DNA of 64,000 nt, taken from Megamerina dolium. Lineage: Eukaryota; Arthropoda; Insecta; Diptera; Megamerinidae. Where the stretch lies: contig OY978527.1 of assembly GCA_963854835.1 (NCBI GenBank), positions 38,631,040-38,695,039 of the forward strand. The letters are read 5' to 3'. The translations under genes were made by a program, and so were the position numbers. Under the pieces are notes generated by a model, which saw nothing but the letters and a program-made list of their open reading frames with translations, ran no database searches and was not told the DNA's origin. Positions within the stretch are counted from its first letter, which is position 1. The number at the start of each line of letters is the position of its first letter. Below, piece by piece: positions 22,279-32,525 of the stretch.

Positions 22279-24083
22279 AGGCTCGCAACGTCGGTAAGAA
22301 AATCTTGCCACCCAAGGTATGTCATATTGATTTCCATATGTACCTGTGTGTTTTTAAATAAAATAAAATATATAAAAAAAAAAACAACCCGTAATAATTT
22401 AAACATATGATATTGTGTTTATTATTCTATATTTGCATACATATATCCCGCAAGACATATTCTTCAAATACATACACACACTTTTCTATATAAATACATA
22501 AGTGCATTTGTTGGAATTATATACAGCCTTTTTTATGATTTCTCTGGCTATAATTCTTTCGCTGACGTCATAGTTGCTTCATATGGGAATTCCGTTCCTA
22601 TTTCTAAGACATTCTGAAATCCCATAATTATTTATATACATACCTACATTCTTATATGCGTGTAACACACAAGGAAAAATTCCTCCCAAACATATTTGTA
22701 TTTACATATATACATTCCGCTTGTATGTAAATACTACCGCCAAAATTATTAGGCACCCATTTAAAAGAGTAAATAAATAAAACACACATCCCAGTGCATA
22801 TATTGTAGTGTGTATGTATATGAATAAATACAGAAGCTAATTGCAAAGAACATTTGCTAAAGGTTGGCGAATCCAACAACTAACTATAACTCCGTTGTTA
22901 GACAAGTCACTTATGTTTCGTATTCTCCTACTTAACAAATCTGTGCTCCCAATAAATCTATCTTATAATATTCTATGCGGCAATCGTCTCGTTGACGTCA
23001 TCGTGCAATCCCTTTAAAATATAATCGGCTCAAATATACACAAGTTGTTGCTCTTTGCCGAAATCACAAAATATTTGAATACATAAAAACAAACAAAAAA
23101 AATACTTTCGTATTACACGATCATCTCCCAATATATATTTCTTCTCATTTTACCTTTGTTCCTTCAAGAACAAAACAAACAAAACAACACGTGTATTTAA
23201 ATATATGCAATTTCAATTTGCCTGCTATTCCTACTCAACGATAGCAAAACAAAACAAAAAAACAAAGCAAAGTCGTTCCCTCGTATTTACATTTTCTCTA
23301 TCGGCTGTTGTTTTGCATATAGAGGCAACAACAAGATTACTCGGCCTATATTACTTGTCGATAATAAGTAGACACGTATAATTGTTGAGCAACAACAACC
23401 ACTTTCTAACTCATTAAAATTGATCTCACTTTATGATACATACATTAAATTGGTTTTCACACGTTTACAACAACAACAACCCATATTTAAATCTATTTGA
23501 TTTAAGTACATAACAATAGCACTGATTTGGTCTGCTATTATTAATATACAATATAAGTAGGCAACAACAAACGTATTGTACTGCCTTTTCTATTAGATTA
23601 AGGGTTTAATACTCGAATAAATACACACGATATTTTTATTGAATTTCAACAATCGAAGTGAATATTCTACCCAATAATTTTCGATAATTCCCTGTTATTG
23701 AAGATTCTCTTTCGTTAACGAATTTGATCCCGAATTATCAGAAAACCGCAGTATATATACATACTGTATATACTGTGTATAGTCATATTTCGAACCATTT
23801 GGGCAATTAAATTTCAATCGATCTCAATCAATACCCCATTCAACGAGTTCTTAAAATACGAATCAGTATACATTGAGCTTGGATTACGGTGCCTTAAATA
23901 CGCTCACACAGATATCCCAAGAAGCTATATACAAATTCAAATCGAATATTTATCCGCTAATACTGCTATATATTTGCATCTACCGCTACTGCTACTTCGA
24001 AAGATTAAATCCAAGACATTTCCTGGCAACCCGATTTACTTGATTTACATTTATTGCTAGTTTCTTCTGCGTGTACCTTTAAC
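22279..24083 (+). other. Long BEL leader with strong splice-donor candidates
   Basis: 1.8 kb of AT-rich, non-coding DNA separates the primer-binding site from Gag. Two good 5' splice-site matches lie near its start: G|GTAAGA (GT at 22294) and AAG|GTATGT (GT at 22317). A possible acceptor, TTATTGCTAG, ends at 24060, 23 nt before the Gag ATG. Whether these are used is unknown. CAACAA runs are common in the second half. Confidence 0.6.
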
Positions 24084-27000
24084 ATGTCAGCTCTTAATCG
24101 CTTTAAAGCCGCGGTAGAGGATATAAATGATTTCGATTCATACTTCCAGACAATTAGTACCGACACCCATAGTACTTTTGCTTTGGAAGTACAAAAAAAT
24201 GAATTCGAAACCCTTTGGAGTGAACTTAGAAAACATTATAATTCCATTATCTCTGGTGAGGCGGATAAAGGCATTGATATTGGTCAAATAAAGAAAGCGT
24301 ATAGGGAGGTTTACACCTCCTACCTCCGATGCCTTTCCAACATCAATGCCCATATACACGATCTAACAGTTGTGGTGGCCTCTCCCACAAATCGAAGTTC
24401 ACCCGTCGAAAGGGTGCATAATGAATATCCTGCCCCCACTATTCAATTGCCACCATGTGACACCGAATGTTTTTACGGAGATTACGTATCGTGGCCAAGC
24501 TTCAGGGATATGTTTACTGCTTTATACCGAAATAACCCCCGGTTATCACCCGTTGAGAAACTGTATCATTTACTCCAAAAAACCCGTGGAGAAGCGCACA
24601 GCATCATAAAGTCGACTCCTCTGACTAATGATGGTTTCGCGCTTGCTTGGTACAACCTCGAAGAGCGATACGAGAATAAGAGACTGCTCATTAATATACA
24701 GTTGAAGACGCTTTTCGGCCTACAGTCGGTGAATAACGAAACCGGTCCCAATCTGAAGCGCTTACAGCGCACCATAAATGACTGCATTACTAATTTAAAG
24801 CTCTTGGATGTTGACACATATCAGTGGGACGCGATATTTGTGTATTTGTGTTCGACTAAACTCCCGGATATTACATTGTGTCTCTGGGAGCAGTCATTGA
24901 AGAATAAGCGTGAGGTTCCTAAGTGGAGTGACTTTGACGCTTTCCTATCTGAGCGGTATCAAACTCTCGAATCCGTCTCAGATATCCGAGGTGGTTCTCG
25001 GCCATTCAGCCATCCACCTACTCGACAACCCAGTCGATTTGACCCTCCCAAGCGACCCAACACTCCTCCAATGGACTCACGAAGAGTGAACACATATCAA
25101 ACTAACGTTGTCAATCATGTTTGCCCATTGTGCCGAAAGGCACACTCTCTTCGCCATTGTTCGGAATTTTTAAAGTTATCAGTAGCTGATCGCTACAATG
25201 TAGTCAAAGAACATAAATTGTGCACCAACTGCTTCGCCATTTCCCATGACTATCATCACTGCAAAAGCCTATTCACATGTTCGTTGTGTAAAAAAAGGCA
25301 TAATTCATTATTGCACCGCCAAGAAAATACATCTCAGTCGCCTCGCAATGAATCTCCAGCAACAACTTCTTCTGCGGCGCCAATGGAACGACCGCGCCAG
25401 TCATTTACGTCTCAACTGCAATCCGTTAAACCAAACAAAACACACGATACGGCTTCCGACACTGCAAGCCTCCCAACTAGAAACTCTACAGTGCTACTTG
25501 GAACAGCACTTGTACATCTCCGATACCACAACACTACCTTTACAGCTCGTGCATTAATAGACTCAGGATCGGAAGCGACCTTTATGTCTGAACGTCTGCG
25601 GAATAGGTTGCGCCTCCCTGTTTGCAACGTCCGGACGGAGGTAACTGGCCTAAATGAGGTTGTTACTGCTCATTCCTCAAAGATGTGTTCTTTGGTGATT
25701 GGATCCCCAATTGACCCGAGCTTTACAGTGAAGGTGGATGCTTTCGTACTAAAGAAGCTTACTGGAAAGCTGCCTTCTTGCCCTACGTCTGCTCAATTAC
25801 GTACGGAACTCAATGGTTTACGGTTAGCGGATGAGAACCTGCACATAAGTTCTCCGTCAATATTACTAGACGGAATTCGCAGAGGAATCCTGGGAACACT
25901 AATTGCCCAAAACACAGTATTTGGCTGGATAATCACGGGCCGTTGTACACCATCACAAGGACATAAAACGGTTTTATCGTTTTATAATGAAATAAGCCTC
26001 GATAAAGAAATCTCACGATTCTGGGAAATCGAGGAGCTCCCGAAAACAACTCGTAGATCAGCTGATGATTTGTACTGCGAGGAAAATTACAAAAAGACTA
26101 CTTTCCGAAATAAAGATGGCCGTTATGTCGTATCTCTGCCTTTCAAGAGACAATTCCCCGAAGAATTGCCATTAGGAGAATCTCGCAATTCGGCGAGAGC
26201 TCAGTTCTTTCGTAATGAAGCACGATTGCTTAAGAACCCCCAATTTAAGAATAATTACGATCATGTGCTCTTAGAATACCTCGAATTAGATCATATGAAG
26301 CTAACAATCCCAAATGTTCATTTAGAGCCCAGCTTTTCATATTACCTCCCTCACCATGCCGTGGTGAAACCGGATAGCACTACCACGAAACTTCGTGTAG
26401 TTTTTAATGCCTCTAGTCGTACATGCAGTGGCAATAGTCTCAACGACGTGCTATATACTGGGCCTATTTTGCAATCCGATCTAATGGTCTTAATTCTGAG
26501 ATGGAGACTCTATCGCTTTGTTTTCAATGCTGACATTGAGAAAATGTATCGGCAAATTCTCGTGCATCCAAAGCACACCCCATATCAACGAATCTGTTTC
26601 CGAAAATCGCCGAATGAAGAGCTACAAACCTTTGAGTTGCAAACAGTAACATTCGGTGTGAATTGTGCGCCTTACTTGGCCATCCGAACTCTTTTGCAAC
26701 TAGCAGAAGAGAATGAAGTAGCTAACCCGATTGCTTCCGGCATTTTAAAACATTCTATGTACGTGGATGATGTACTCGCTGGAGCTCATACACTGGACGA
26801 AGCTATTGCCGCACGTAATCAGTTGGCTTCGGTACTAGACACAGCAGGATTCTCGTTAAGAAAATGGACGTCAAATCATCAAAGAGTGATTGACGACCTC
26901 CCATCAGAGCATCTTTTAGACTCTGAATTCCTGAATATTTCTGATGCTAGTACAGCAAAAACCCTTGGGCTTAGATGGAATGCAGGTTCCGACTGCTTCT

Positions 27001-29324
27001 TCTTTTCTCCGGGCCCCCTCTCAACAAAGGCCTCATTCACTAAACGTAAGGTTCTATCGATGATTGCCAAACTATTCGATCCAGCTGGATGGTTGGCACC
27101 CAAAATTATTGTTGCAAAAATGTTAATGCAACAGTTGTGGCTAGATAAAACTGATTGGGACGAATCTATTAAGCCACTAACGCTGCACAAATGGCAAACA
27201 TTTTTGTCGGATTATCCGAATCTGGCATCCATCCGCATTCCCCGTTTTGTGGATTTCTCTCCCGACTCAAATCTGCAATTTCATGGCTTCTGCGATGCTT
27301 CGGAAAAAGCTTATGCTGCAGCAGTATATATACGTATAGAGAATTTGACTGGTGAAGTTCGTACCCATTTGTTAGCGGCAAAAACCCGTGTTGCCCCAGT
27401 TAAAAGCCTATCACTACCACGTTTGGAATTATGTGGAGCAGATCTGCTAGCAAATATGCTAGACGTTTTAATTCCACAACTCCGAATCCCGAAATATACT
27501 CTATTTTGTTGGACTGATTCGACCATCGTGCTCTCTTGGCTTAAGAAGCCGCCGTGTCACTGGACGACATTTGTGGCGAATCGAGTTTCATCTATCGTTG
27601 AGAAGATTGGGAACTCAAATTGGTTTCACGTTTCTTCTAGCGAAAATCCCGCCGATCTGGCCACTCGTGGTACTACTGCCAAAGAACTTGCCAATAATGA
27701 ATTATGGTGGCAAGGGCCATCTTGGCTCAAAATGTCACGCCCTGATTGGCCCAACACAACTTTTACTGATGAGCTGATTAATACGCCTGAAATGAAGGTT
27801 ATAAAATCCCACTTCGTAAGATCGGAAGAATCCAATGATATTTTAGACCGTTTTTCTTCTCTCTCTCGCGCACTACGTGTCATTTCTTACATCTTTCGAT
27901 TCTTCCATAACACTCAAGCAGCGAAGCGAGCTGATTATTGCTTTGCATCTCTCAGAATCTCGACTGAAGAGATCGTTTTCACACGAAATAAATTAATAAT
28001 ATTATGTCAAGTGCGACATTATCCCCAAGAATATGCTAACTTATCAAAGAAGATCCCGATTCCACGCAAGAGCGACATACTCGCGCTCAACCCGTTTATA
28101 GACTCGCGTGGAATAATGCGCATAAACGGTCGCTTAGCTCACTCCCCAGCTCTCTCTTATCGTGAGAGATTTCCTATATTGCTCCCGTATGGTGGACGAT
28201 TAACCCAGTTGCTACTTGAGTTTGTTCATTTAGTCTCAATGCACAGCGCTAATCAGTTGCTCCTACGCTTAATTCGTATGGAGTTCTGGATTCCCAAGCT
28301 AAAAAACTTAGTAAAGACAACCGTGCATAAGTGCAAAATATGTGTGCTTGAAAAACAAAAGCACTACACCCAGATAATGGCTGCTCTGCCACCCGAACGC
28401 ACATCCCTCTCGAGACCCTTTTCTACAACGGGTGTCGATTTTGCTGGTCCATTCGACATTAAAACATATATCGGCCGTGCATGCCGCATAACCAAAGGCT
28501 ATGTTTGCCTGTTTGTATGTTTTGCCACGAAGGCTATACATTTGGAGGTAACGAGCGATTTGACAACGTCTACCTTTCTTGCCGCATTCTCTCGTTTCTT
28601 TTCCCGTCGTGGATGCCCAGCATTAATATTTTCTGACAATGGAACATCGTTTGTTGGTGCTTCTCGTGCTCTACGAGCTGAAAATGAGAAATTCCTACGC
28701 CACTTACGCGAAAGTGTTGAATCTTCCCATAGCCATCAGAAGCTAGAATGGCGCTTCATCCCTGCTGGGGCACCTCATATGGGTGGCCTTTGGGAGGCAG
28801 GTGTAAAGAGTTTTAAAGCTCATTTAAAGAAACTCCCCGCAACTCAAAAATACACCTTTGAAGAGTTCAGCACCTTACTTTATCGTATCGAGGCGTGTCT
28901 CAACTCGAGGCCCTTAAGTCCCATATCTGATAACCCATCAGATTTAGCTCCCCTTACGCCTGGTCACTTCTTGATTGGATCTCCATTATTATCACCAGCT
29001 GAAGTTGACGTCTCTGGCCAATCAATTAGTACGATTAACCGTTGGCAACGTCTTAAGGTAATTTACCAATCCTTCTGCTTACGGTGGAAGGAAGAATACC
29101 TTAAAGAACTACATAAACGCAGTAAATGGAAATCCCCAGAGAAAGATGTATGCGTAGGTGACCTTGTTGTCGTACGCAGCGAACAACTCCCACCCAATGA
29201 ATGGAGGCTAGGTAGAATCCATAAGACGTATTTGGGACCCGATTCACGTGTACGAGTGGCTGATGTGAGAACTTCACGAGGCATGCTAACTCGACCTATT
29301 GTTAAGCTTGTAGCTCTTCCCTAA
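24084..29324 (+). CDS. gag-pol: BEL/Pao Gag-Pol polyprotein
   Basis: The single 1746-residue frame is translated from ATG 24084; the same frame is open upstream to 24054 without an ATG. N-terminal Gag (DUF1759-like, about 1-300) is followed by three zinc knuckles at 347-411. These are C-x2-C-x3-H-x4-C, C-x2-C-x4-H-x4-C and C-x2-C-x3-H-x4-H. The aspartic protease has ALIDSGSEATFM (Asp 493). RT has LRVVFNASSRT, FNADIEKMYRQI and the catalytic YVDD at 893-896. RNase H has FCDASEKAYAAAVY (near 1066), CWTDSTIVLSWL and NPADLATRG. Integrase has H1382, H1387, C1417, C1420, then D1452, D1518 and E1571 as the likely catalytic triad. A DUF5641-type tail with GDLVVV and EWRLGRI ends the protein. No stop or frameshift interrupts it, so it could be active. 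Confidence 0.95.
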   Translation: MSALNRFKAAVEDINDFDSYFQTISTDTHSTFALEVQKNEFETLWSELRKHYNSIISGEADKGIDIGQIKKAYREVYTSYLRCLSNINAHIHDLTVVVASPTNRSSPVERVHNEYPAPTIQLPPCDTECFYGDYVSWPSFRDMFTALYRNNPRLSPVEKLYHLLQKTRGEAHSIIKSTPLTNDGFALAWYNLEERYENKRLLINIQLKTLFGLQSVNNETGPNLKRLQRTINDCITNLKLLDVDTYQWDAIFVYLCSTKLPDITLCLWEQSLKNKREVPKWSDFDAFLSERYQTLESVSDIRGGSRPFSHPPTRQPSRFDPPKRPNTPPMDSRRVNTYQTNVVNHVCPLCRKAHSLRHCSEFLKLSVADRYNVVKEHKLCTNCFAISHDYHHCKSLFTCSLCKKRHNSLLHRQENTSQSPRNESPATTSSAAPMERPRQSFTSQLQSVKPNKTHDTASDTASLPTRNSTVLLGTALVHLRYHNTTFTARALIDSGSEATFMSERLRNRLRLPVCNVRTEVTGLNEVVTAHSSKMCSLVIGSPIDPSFTVKVDAFVLKKLTGKLPSCPTSAQLRTELNGLRLADENLHISSPSILLDGIRRGILGTLIAQNTVFGWIITGRCTPSQGHKTVLSFYNEISLDKEISRFWEIEELPKTTRRSADDLYCEENYKKTTFRNKDGRYVVSLPFKRQFPEELPLGESRNSARAQFFRNEARLLKNPQFKNNYDHVLLEYLELDHMKLTIPNVHLEPSFSYYLPHHAVVKPDSTTTKLRVVFNASSRTCSGNSLNDVLYTGPILQSDLMVLILRWRLYRFVFNADIEKMYRQILVHPKHTPYQRICFRKSPNEELQTFELQTVTFGVNCAPYLAIRTLLQLAEENEVANPIASGILKHSMYVDDVLAGAHTLDEAIAARNQLASVLDTAGFSLRKWTSNHQRVIDDLPSEHLLDSEFLNISDASTAKTLGLRWNAGSDCFFFSPGPLSTKASFTKRKVLSMIAKLFDPAGWLAPKIIVAKMLMQQLWLDKTDWDESIKPLTLHKWQTFLSDYPNLASIRIPRFVDFSPDSNLQFHGFCDASEKAYAAAVYIRIENLTGEVRTHLLAAKTRVAPVKSLSLPRLELCGADLLANMLDVLIPQLRIPKYTLFCWTDSTIVLSWLKKPPCHWTTFVANRVSSIVEKIGNSNWFHVSSSENPADLATRGTTAKELANNELWWQGPSWLKMSRPDWPNTTFTDELINTPEMKVIKSHFVRSEESNDILDRFSSLSRALRVISYIFRFFHNTQAAKRADYCFASLRISTEEIVFTRNKLIILCQVRHYPQEYANLSKKIPIPRKSDILALNPFIDSRGIMRINGRLAHSPALSYRERFPILLPYGGRLTQLLLEFVHLVSMHSANQLLLRLIRMEFWIPKLKNLVKTTVHKCKICVLEKQKHYTQIMAALPPERTSLSRPFSTTGVDFAGPFDIKTYIGRACRITKGYVCLFVCFATKAIHLEVTSDLTTSTFLAAFSRFFSRRGCPALIFSDNGTSFVGASRALRAENEKFLRHLRESVESSHSHQKLEWRFIPAGAPHMGGLWEAGVKSFKAHLKKLPATQKYTFEEFSTLLYRIEACLNSRPLSPISDNPSDLAPLTPGHFLIGSPLLSPAEVDVSGQSISTINRWQRLKVIYQSFCLRWKEEYLKELHKRSKWKSPEKDVCVGDLVVVRSEQLPPNEWRLGRIHKTYLGPDSRVRVADVRTSRGMLTRPIVKLVALP

Positions 29325-29363
29325 GCGTTTCTAGCCACATTCTTCTAAGTTCATTCTGACAAT
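29325..29363 (+). promoter_or_regulatory. Gap between Pol and the downstream ORF with splice-acceptor candidates
   Basis: The 39-nt spacer holds two acceptor-like sites after pyrimidine-rich runs: TTTCTAG ending at 29334 and TTCTAAG ending at 29349. Joined to a donor near 22294 or 22317 they would give a short mRNA for the next ORF, like the spliced env RNA of errantiviruses. This is inference from sequence only. Confidence 0.4.
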
Positions 29364-29993
29364 ATGCCTCCGAAGAAGAGAGTGACGCGCCGAGAGAGTC
29401 CTGCTCGTCCACCTCCTGGATTTCGTGATAATGTTGCACGAAAGAGGCTGCAACGCGACTGCCGTGTATGTAATCGTGATCATCCGTTGCGGTTATGTAC
29501 ACGGTTTCTTTCAATGCCATTGGGACGCAGGTTTGAAGCAGTTGTCCGGCATCGATATTGCCTTAATTGCTTGGCATATAGCCACGAGGTTCAGCAATGT
29601 ACAAGCGCGGTGCGATGCCATCATTGTGGTGGAAAACATCACACGTTGCTCCACGAAAGAGTGCAACAACGTACCAAGAAGGCGAAAAAATCATCCAGGA
29701 AGCGCCGATCGAGCACTACTGAAGCTGCAACGGCACACTCATGCCGATGTGACCCAGCGCAGAATATCCCTGCTCCATCTACCAGTAGCTGCGCCTGCAC
29801 TCAAACCAGGCCTTCTACATCAGTGATGCCCTTTAGTATGGTGCCGATATTGCCCAATGTTCCTCCCATGTTCCAGTTGCTGTCGCCAAACATGTTCTTG
29901 GGCAACATATCCCGTAATTTCTTCGGACCAACATCTGTCACTCCCTCATTCCCTCCTCCAGAATGGATGCGCAGCCTATATAACAGCAATTAG
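29364..29993 (+). CDS. Stand-alone triple zinc-knuckle protein of the BEL element (Gag NC-like)
   Basis: This 209-residue basic protein lies 39 nt after Pol, inside the LTRs. Residues 1-32 are Arg/Lys/Pro-rich. Three knuckles follow: C33-C36-H40-C45, C66-C69-H74-C79 and C85-C88-H92-H97. Both linkers (20 and 5 residues) equal those of the Gag knuckles at Gag 347-411, so the two arrays share ancestry. The match is in pattern, with clear sequence divergence. A Lys/Arg cluster (105-115, KKAKKSSRKRR) could be a nuclear or RNA-binding signal. The C-terminus is Pro/Ser-rich with CRC and CAC motifs. No signal peptide or membrane segment is visible, so it is not an envelope. A nucleic-acid-binding role is likely. 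The actual function is unknown. Confidence 0.82.
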   Translation: MPPKKRVTRRESPARPPPGFRDNVARKRLQRDCRVCNRDHPLRLCTRFLSMPLGRRFEAVVRHRYCLNCLAYSHEVQQCTSAVRCHHCGGKHHTLLHERVQQRTKKAKKSSRKRRSSTTEAATAHSCRCDPAQNIPAPSTSSCACTQTRPSTSVMPFSMVPILPNVPPMFQLLSPNMFLGNISRNFFGPTSVTPSFPPPEWMRSLYNSN

Positions 29994-30440
29994 GACATTC
30001 AAAGAATGTTTTTTTTTATCTATTTATATTATATATTCCGATTTTTCCTCTGTTTTAATGAATTACATTATTTTAAGTTTCACTCTTTATAATTTTGAAT
30101 TTAATTTATAACTCTTTCCATTATTTTGTAATTTTTCTCTTTTTAATTTTGAATTTAGTTTATATTATTTCTCTTTTATTTTGTAAGTTCTCCCGCCCTA
30201 TAATAATTTTGAATTTACTTTGAATTGATTTATTATTACTTCTCTTTGTTTATATATTACTGCCTTTGTAATTTTGAATTAACAGATCTATCTTAACGAT
30301 ATATATTTTTTATTTGAATATAATTTTAGATTAATTTTTTTTTTCTCATATACTTTTAATTGTAAATTACTCCTTTATATATATTTATATTGTAAAACGT
30401 CCTGGACGTGGATATTGTGTCTCCTTTGCAGTATTCCTGC
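29994..30440 (+). repeat. BEL 3' untranslated region with degenerate tandem repeats
   Basis: The AT-rich region has the core AATTTTGAATT recurring at about 30091, 30146, 30206 and 30269, with TTATTTTGTAA and CTCTTT blocks between them. This gives a loose period of 54-65 bp and about four units. No ORF is seen. Confidence 0.65.
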
Positions 30441-30453
30441 AAGGGGGGCGGAA
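30441..30453 (+). other. Polypurine tract
   Basis: AAGGGGGGCGGAA directly precedes the 3' LTR; one C interrupts the purines. It is the expected primer site for plus-strand DNA synthesis. Confidence 0.85.
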
Positions 30454-30925
30454 TGTCTACGCCAAAGGAGATCTATGTACTGCACTGTGTTCTAAATTGG
30501 GGGAATGGGTTGAGTAACGATCTGGCATCACCGATCTTGCCAACTCTTCCCATTCCGCTCAATATTATTCCTCAATATTATTCTGTTTCTCTATTTACCT
30601 CTCTTTGTTTTGGTGCTAAACATTATTAACATGTTTCTAGTTGATCAATCTAAAAATTACCCTCTTCGTGAGACCACAGTGCAGTGCTAGTTAAAATATT
30701 ATATTGTTTATATATTCAAGAAAAGTGTGTATAAAAGTTAAATTTAAAATTTACTTAATAAAAGTTGTAAAAACATTGAGAAAAGAAAAAAAAGGAAAAC
30801 ATAAGTGTTCTATTTGTGCGCCAAATGCAACCCACAGGAGTAGCAGCATCAACATCAGGAGCATACCTCTGGAACAAGAACCGACGGGTCAGGCCCACCG
30901 GCAACAAAACACTCTCACACGTTCA
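30454..30925 (+). repeat. 3' LTR (472 bp)
   Basis: Same length and ends as the 5' LTR, with one substitution seen by eye. It is followed by the target duplication CCAAT. Confidence 0.95.
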
Positions 30926-30930
30926 CCAAT
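30926..30930. repeat. BEL target-site duplication, right (CCAAT)
   Basis: Matches 21780-21784. With the next A it restores the TA end of the MITE that was hit. Confidence 0.92.
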
Positions 30931-32276
30931 ATATTGTATTAGTTTAAATTCAGGTCTTCACAATCAATTGTCTTAATGATACTTTTTAAAAATAATATTG
31001 TAATCGAAGACTTTTCTTAATTTTTTTTTATTCTTCTTCTAACAATCTGGAAGGAATTTGACCAACGTAGATCTGAGATAGACCTATTCTGGTGCCTGGA
31101 TCATTAATAAATCTGAAGTAAAAATTGGAATGGTATAATTTTATGTAGATAAAAAAAGAAAAATAGGGAAACAATAAACATTGTGTTGCCAAGAACTCTA
31201 TTAGATCTGAAGACAAAAAAGACTATTTGTTGGTTTTCTTTTACTAGAAATTGAAATAATTTTTTAACTATTGGTTATCTGTATTCAATTGACAAAAATT
31301 GACACCATATAAATTGGTATATAAATTATATATACAAAATGATGTTAGATATTCTGCTATGACGCCTTTTTATTGTCACCATTTAATTATAGTATTTTTC
31401 TTTTATATTCGTCTTATTTAATATCGAAATTCAGTGCATTTAATTTCCGTTTAAAATACAAAGAAATTTTCTAAAATTTTCTATATACATGTACATCCAT
31501 TGATTTCACTAACAACGCTTTTGTTGCCCTTTTACAAAATGCTTTGGCGATTATCATAAAAATATACATTTACTCAAACAAATGTACAAAGCAAACAATT
31601 GTAAATGTGATGTAGTCAGTTAGTAGTCTGTTAGTTGTGTACAAGCTCGTGTATTTATGAATTCATTCATTTATTCCTCTGCTACATACCTACAACGTCT
31701 GTCTCTTCAATGTATTTTCTGACTTTTGTATGTCTTTTCTGTATTGTATTTTATAAGTGCATACAAAAAGTACTTATGTACTCATGTGCAATAGTATGAT
31801 TATAACAGTGATTTTCTCATTGAAATTTGTTGTGAAAATATTCATTCATTCAGGTTTGTTGCATCAAGCATATATTTTGTATGCTACATAGGGTCGATTA
31901 TATACATATGGAGTGTGTATAAGTAAGCTCGTGTATACTTCCAATATTTAAATACGAATGTGAAGCACTATTTAACATTGTTTGGCAATTGTTTGTAAGT
32001 AAAGGCATATGTACATTTTATAGTACATACTAGTGCTTTCAGTTGCTCTTATATTTGTTAGTACTTTATTGCATGCAGTGCATATGGTATTGTTCATCAA
32101 TGGTTGTATATGGTATTTTGTAATAGTGTGTGAGCAATAATAACAGCAATTAAATAATTTTTATAATATATGTATGTTTTTTCATAATTTGTACAATATA
32201 TTTTCGTTGTCGTTCGTTTTAATATTTGTTTGGATATTTTTATGATTTTTTTATTCGAGAGAGTACTTGGTTTCGT
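30931..32276. other. AT-rich stretch without a recognised gene
   Basis: No supported feature is seen; short poly-T runs only. Confidence 0.5.
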
Positions 32277-32525
32277 AATTGCTTACTCAGCCCAAACTAA
32301 TACCTGTTAGCAGGAGTTACGCATGATCTCCAGGTTGACGTCATTACAGTTGATGCAGTTGATGCTGTTTCCAAAATAGACGAAGTCCTTCACCACCTTG
32401 AAAGTGTAATTGTCAACAGTGACGTGTTATCCAAGACGCCGGAACCCTCTGTTTGTAGACACTAGGTACTTCGTCTTGCCCTCGTTCATCGTAAGACCCA
32501 TTCGACGTGACTCTCGTTCCAATTC
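32277..32525 (-). pseudogene. RTE fragment, late RT domain, inverted part
   Basis: From 32525 leftward the minus strand encodes ERESRRMGLTMNEGKTKYLV, then HVTVDNYTFKVVKDFVYFG. These match the RT segment just after YADD in the RTE at 13826-17125 (about 16381-16630) residue for residue with few changes. An in-frame stop and an in-frame deletion are present. Both ends are truncated, so it is an internal piece of the same family. Confidence 0.82.

Larger units (their letters stand above)
21785..30925 (+). mobile_element. Complete, recent BEL/Pao LTR retrotransposon
   Basis: This 9141-bp element has every landmark of an autonomous LTR retrotransposon: 472-bp LTRs with TG...CA ends, 5-bp target duplications, a tRNA-Tyr-type primer-binding site, Gag-Pol with protease, RT, RNase H and integrase uninterrupted, and a polypurine tract. 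By eye the two LTRs differ at one position (G at about 22156, A at about 30825). LTRs are identical at insertion, so this copy is very young. An unusual extra ORF lies between Pol and the 3' LTR. The domain order PR-RT-RNaseH-IN with DUF1758-type protease and DUF5641-type C-terminus places it in BEL/Pao. Confidence 0.95.

Noticed and set aside
22035..22410. ORFs within the BEL 5' LTR and leader (and their copy near 30704)
   Set aside because: They lie in LTR sequence and are repeated in both LTRs with different 3' ends. They contain no domains.
24054..24083. Upstream extension of Gag-Pol to 24054
   Set aside because: The extension would start at TTG; the first ATG in frame is 24084, with an intron-acceptor-like sequence just upstream.
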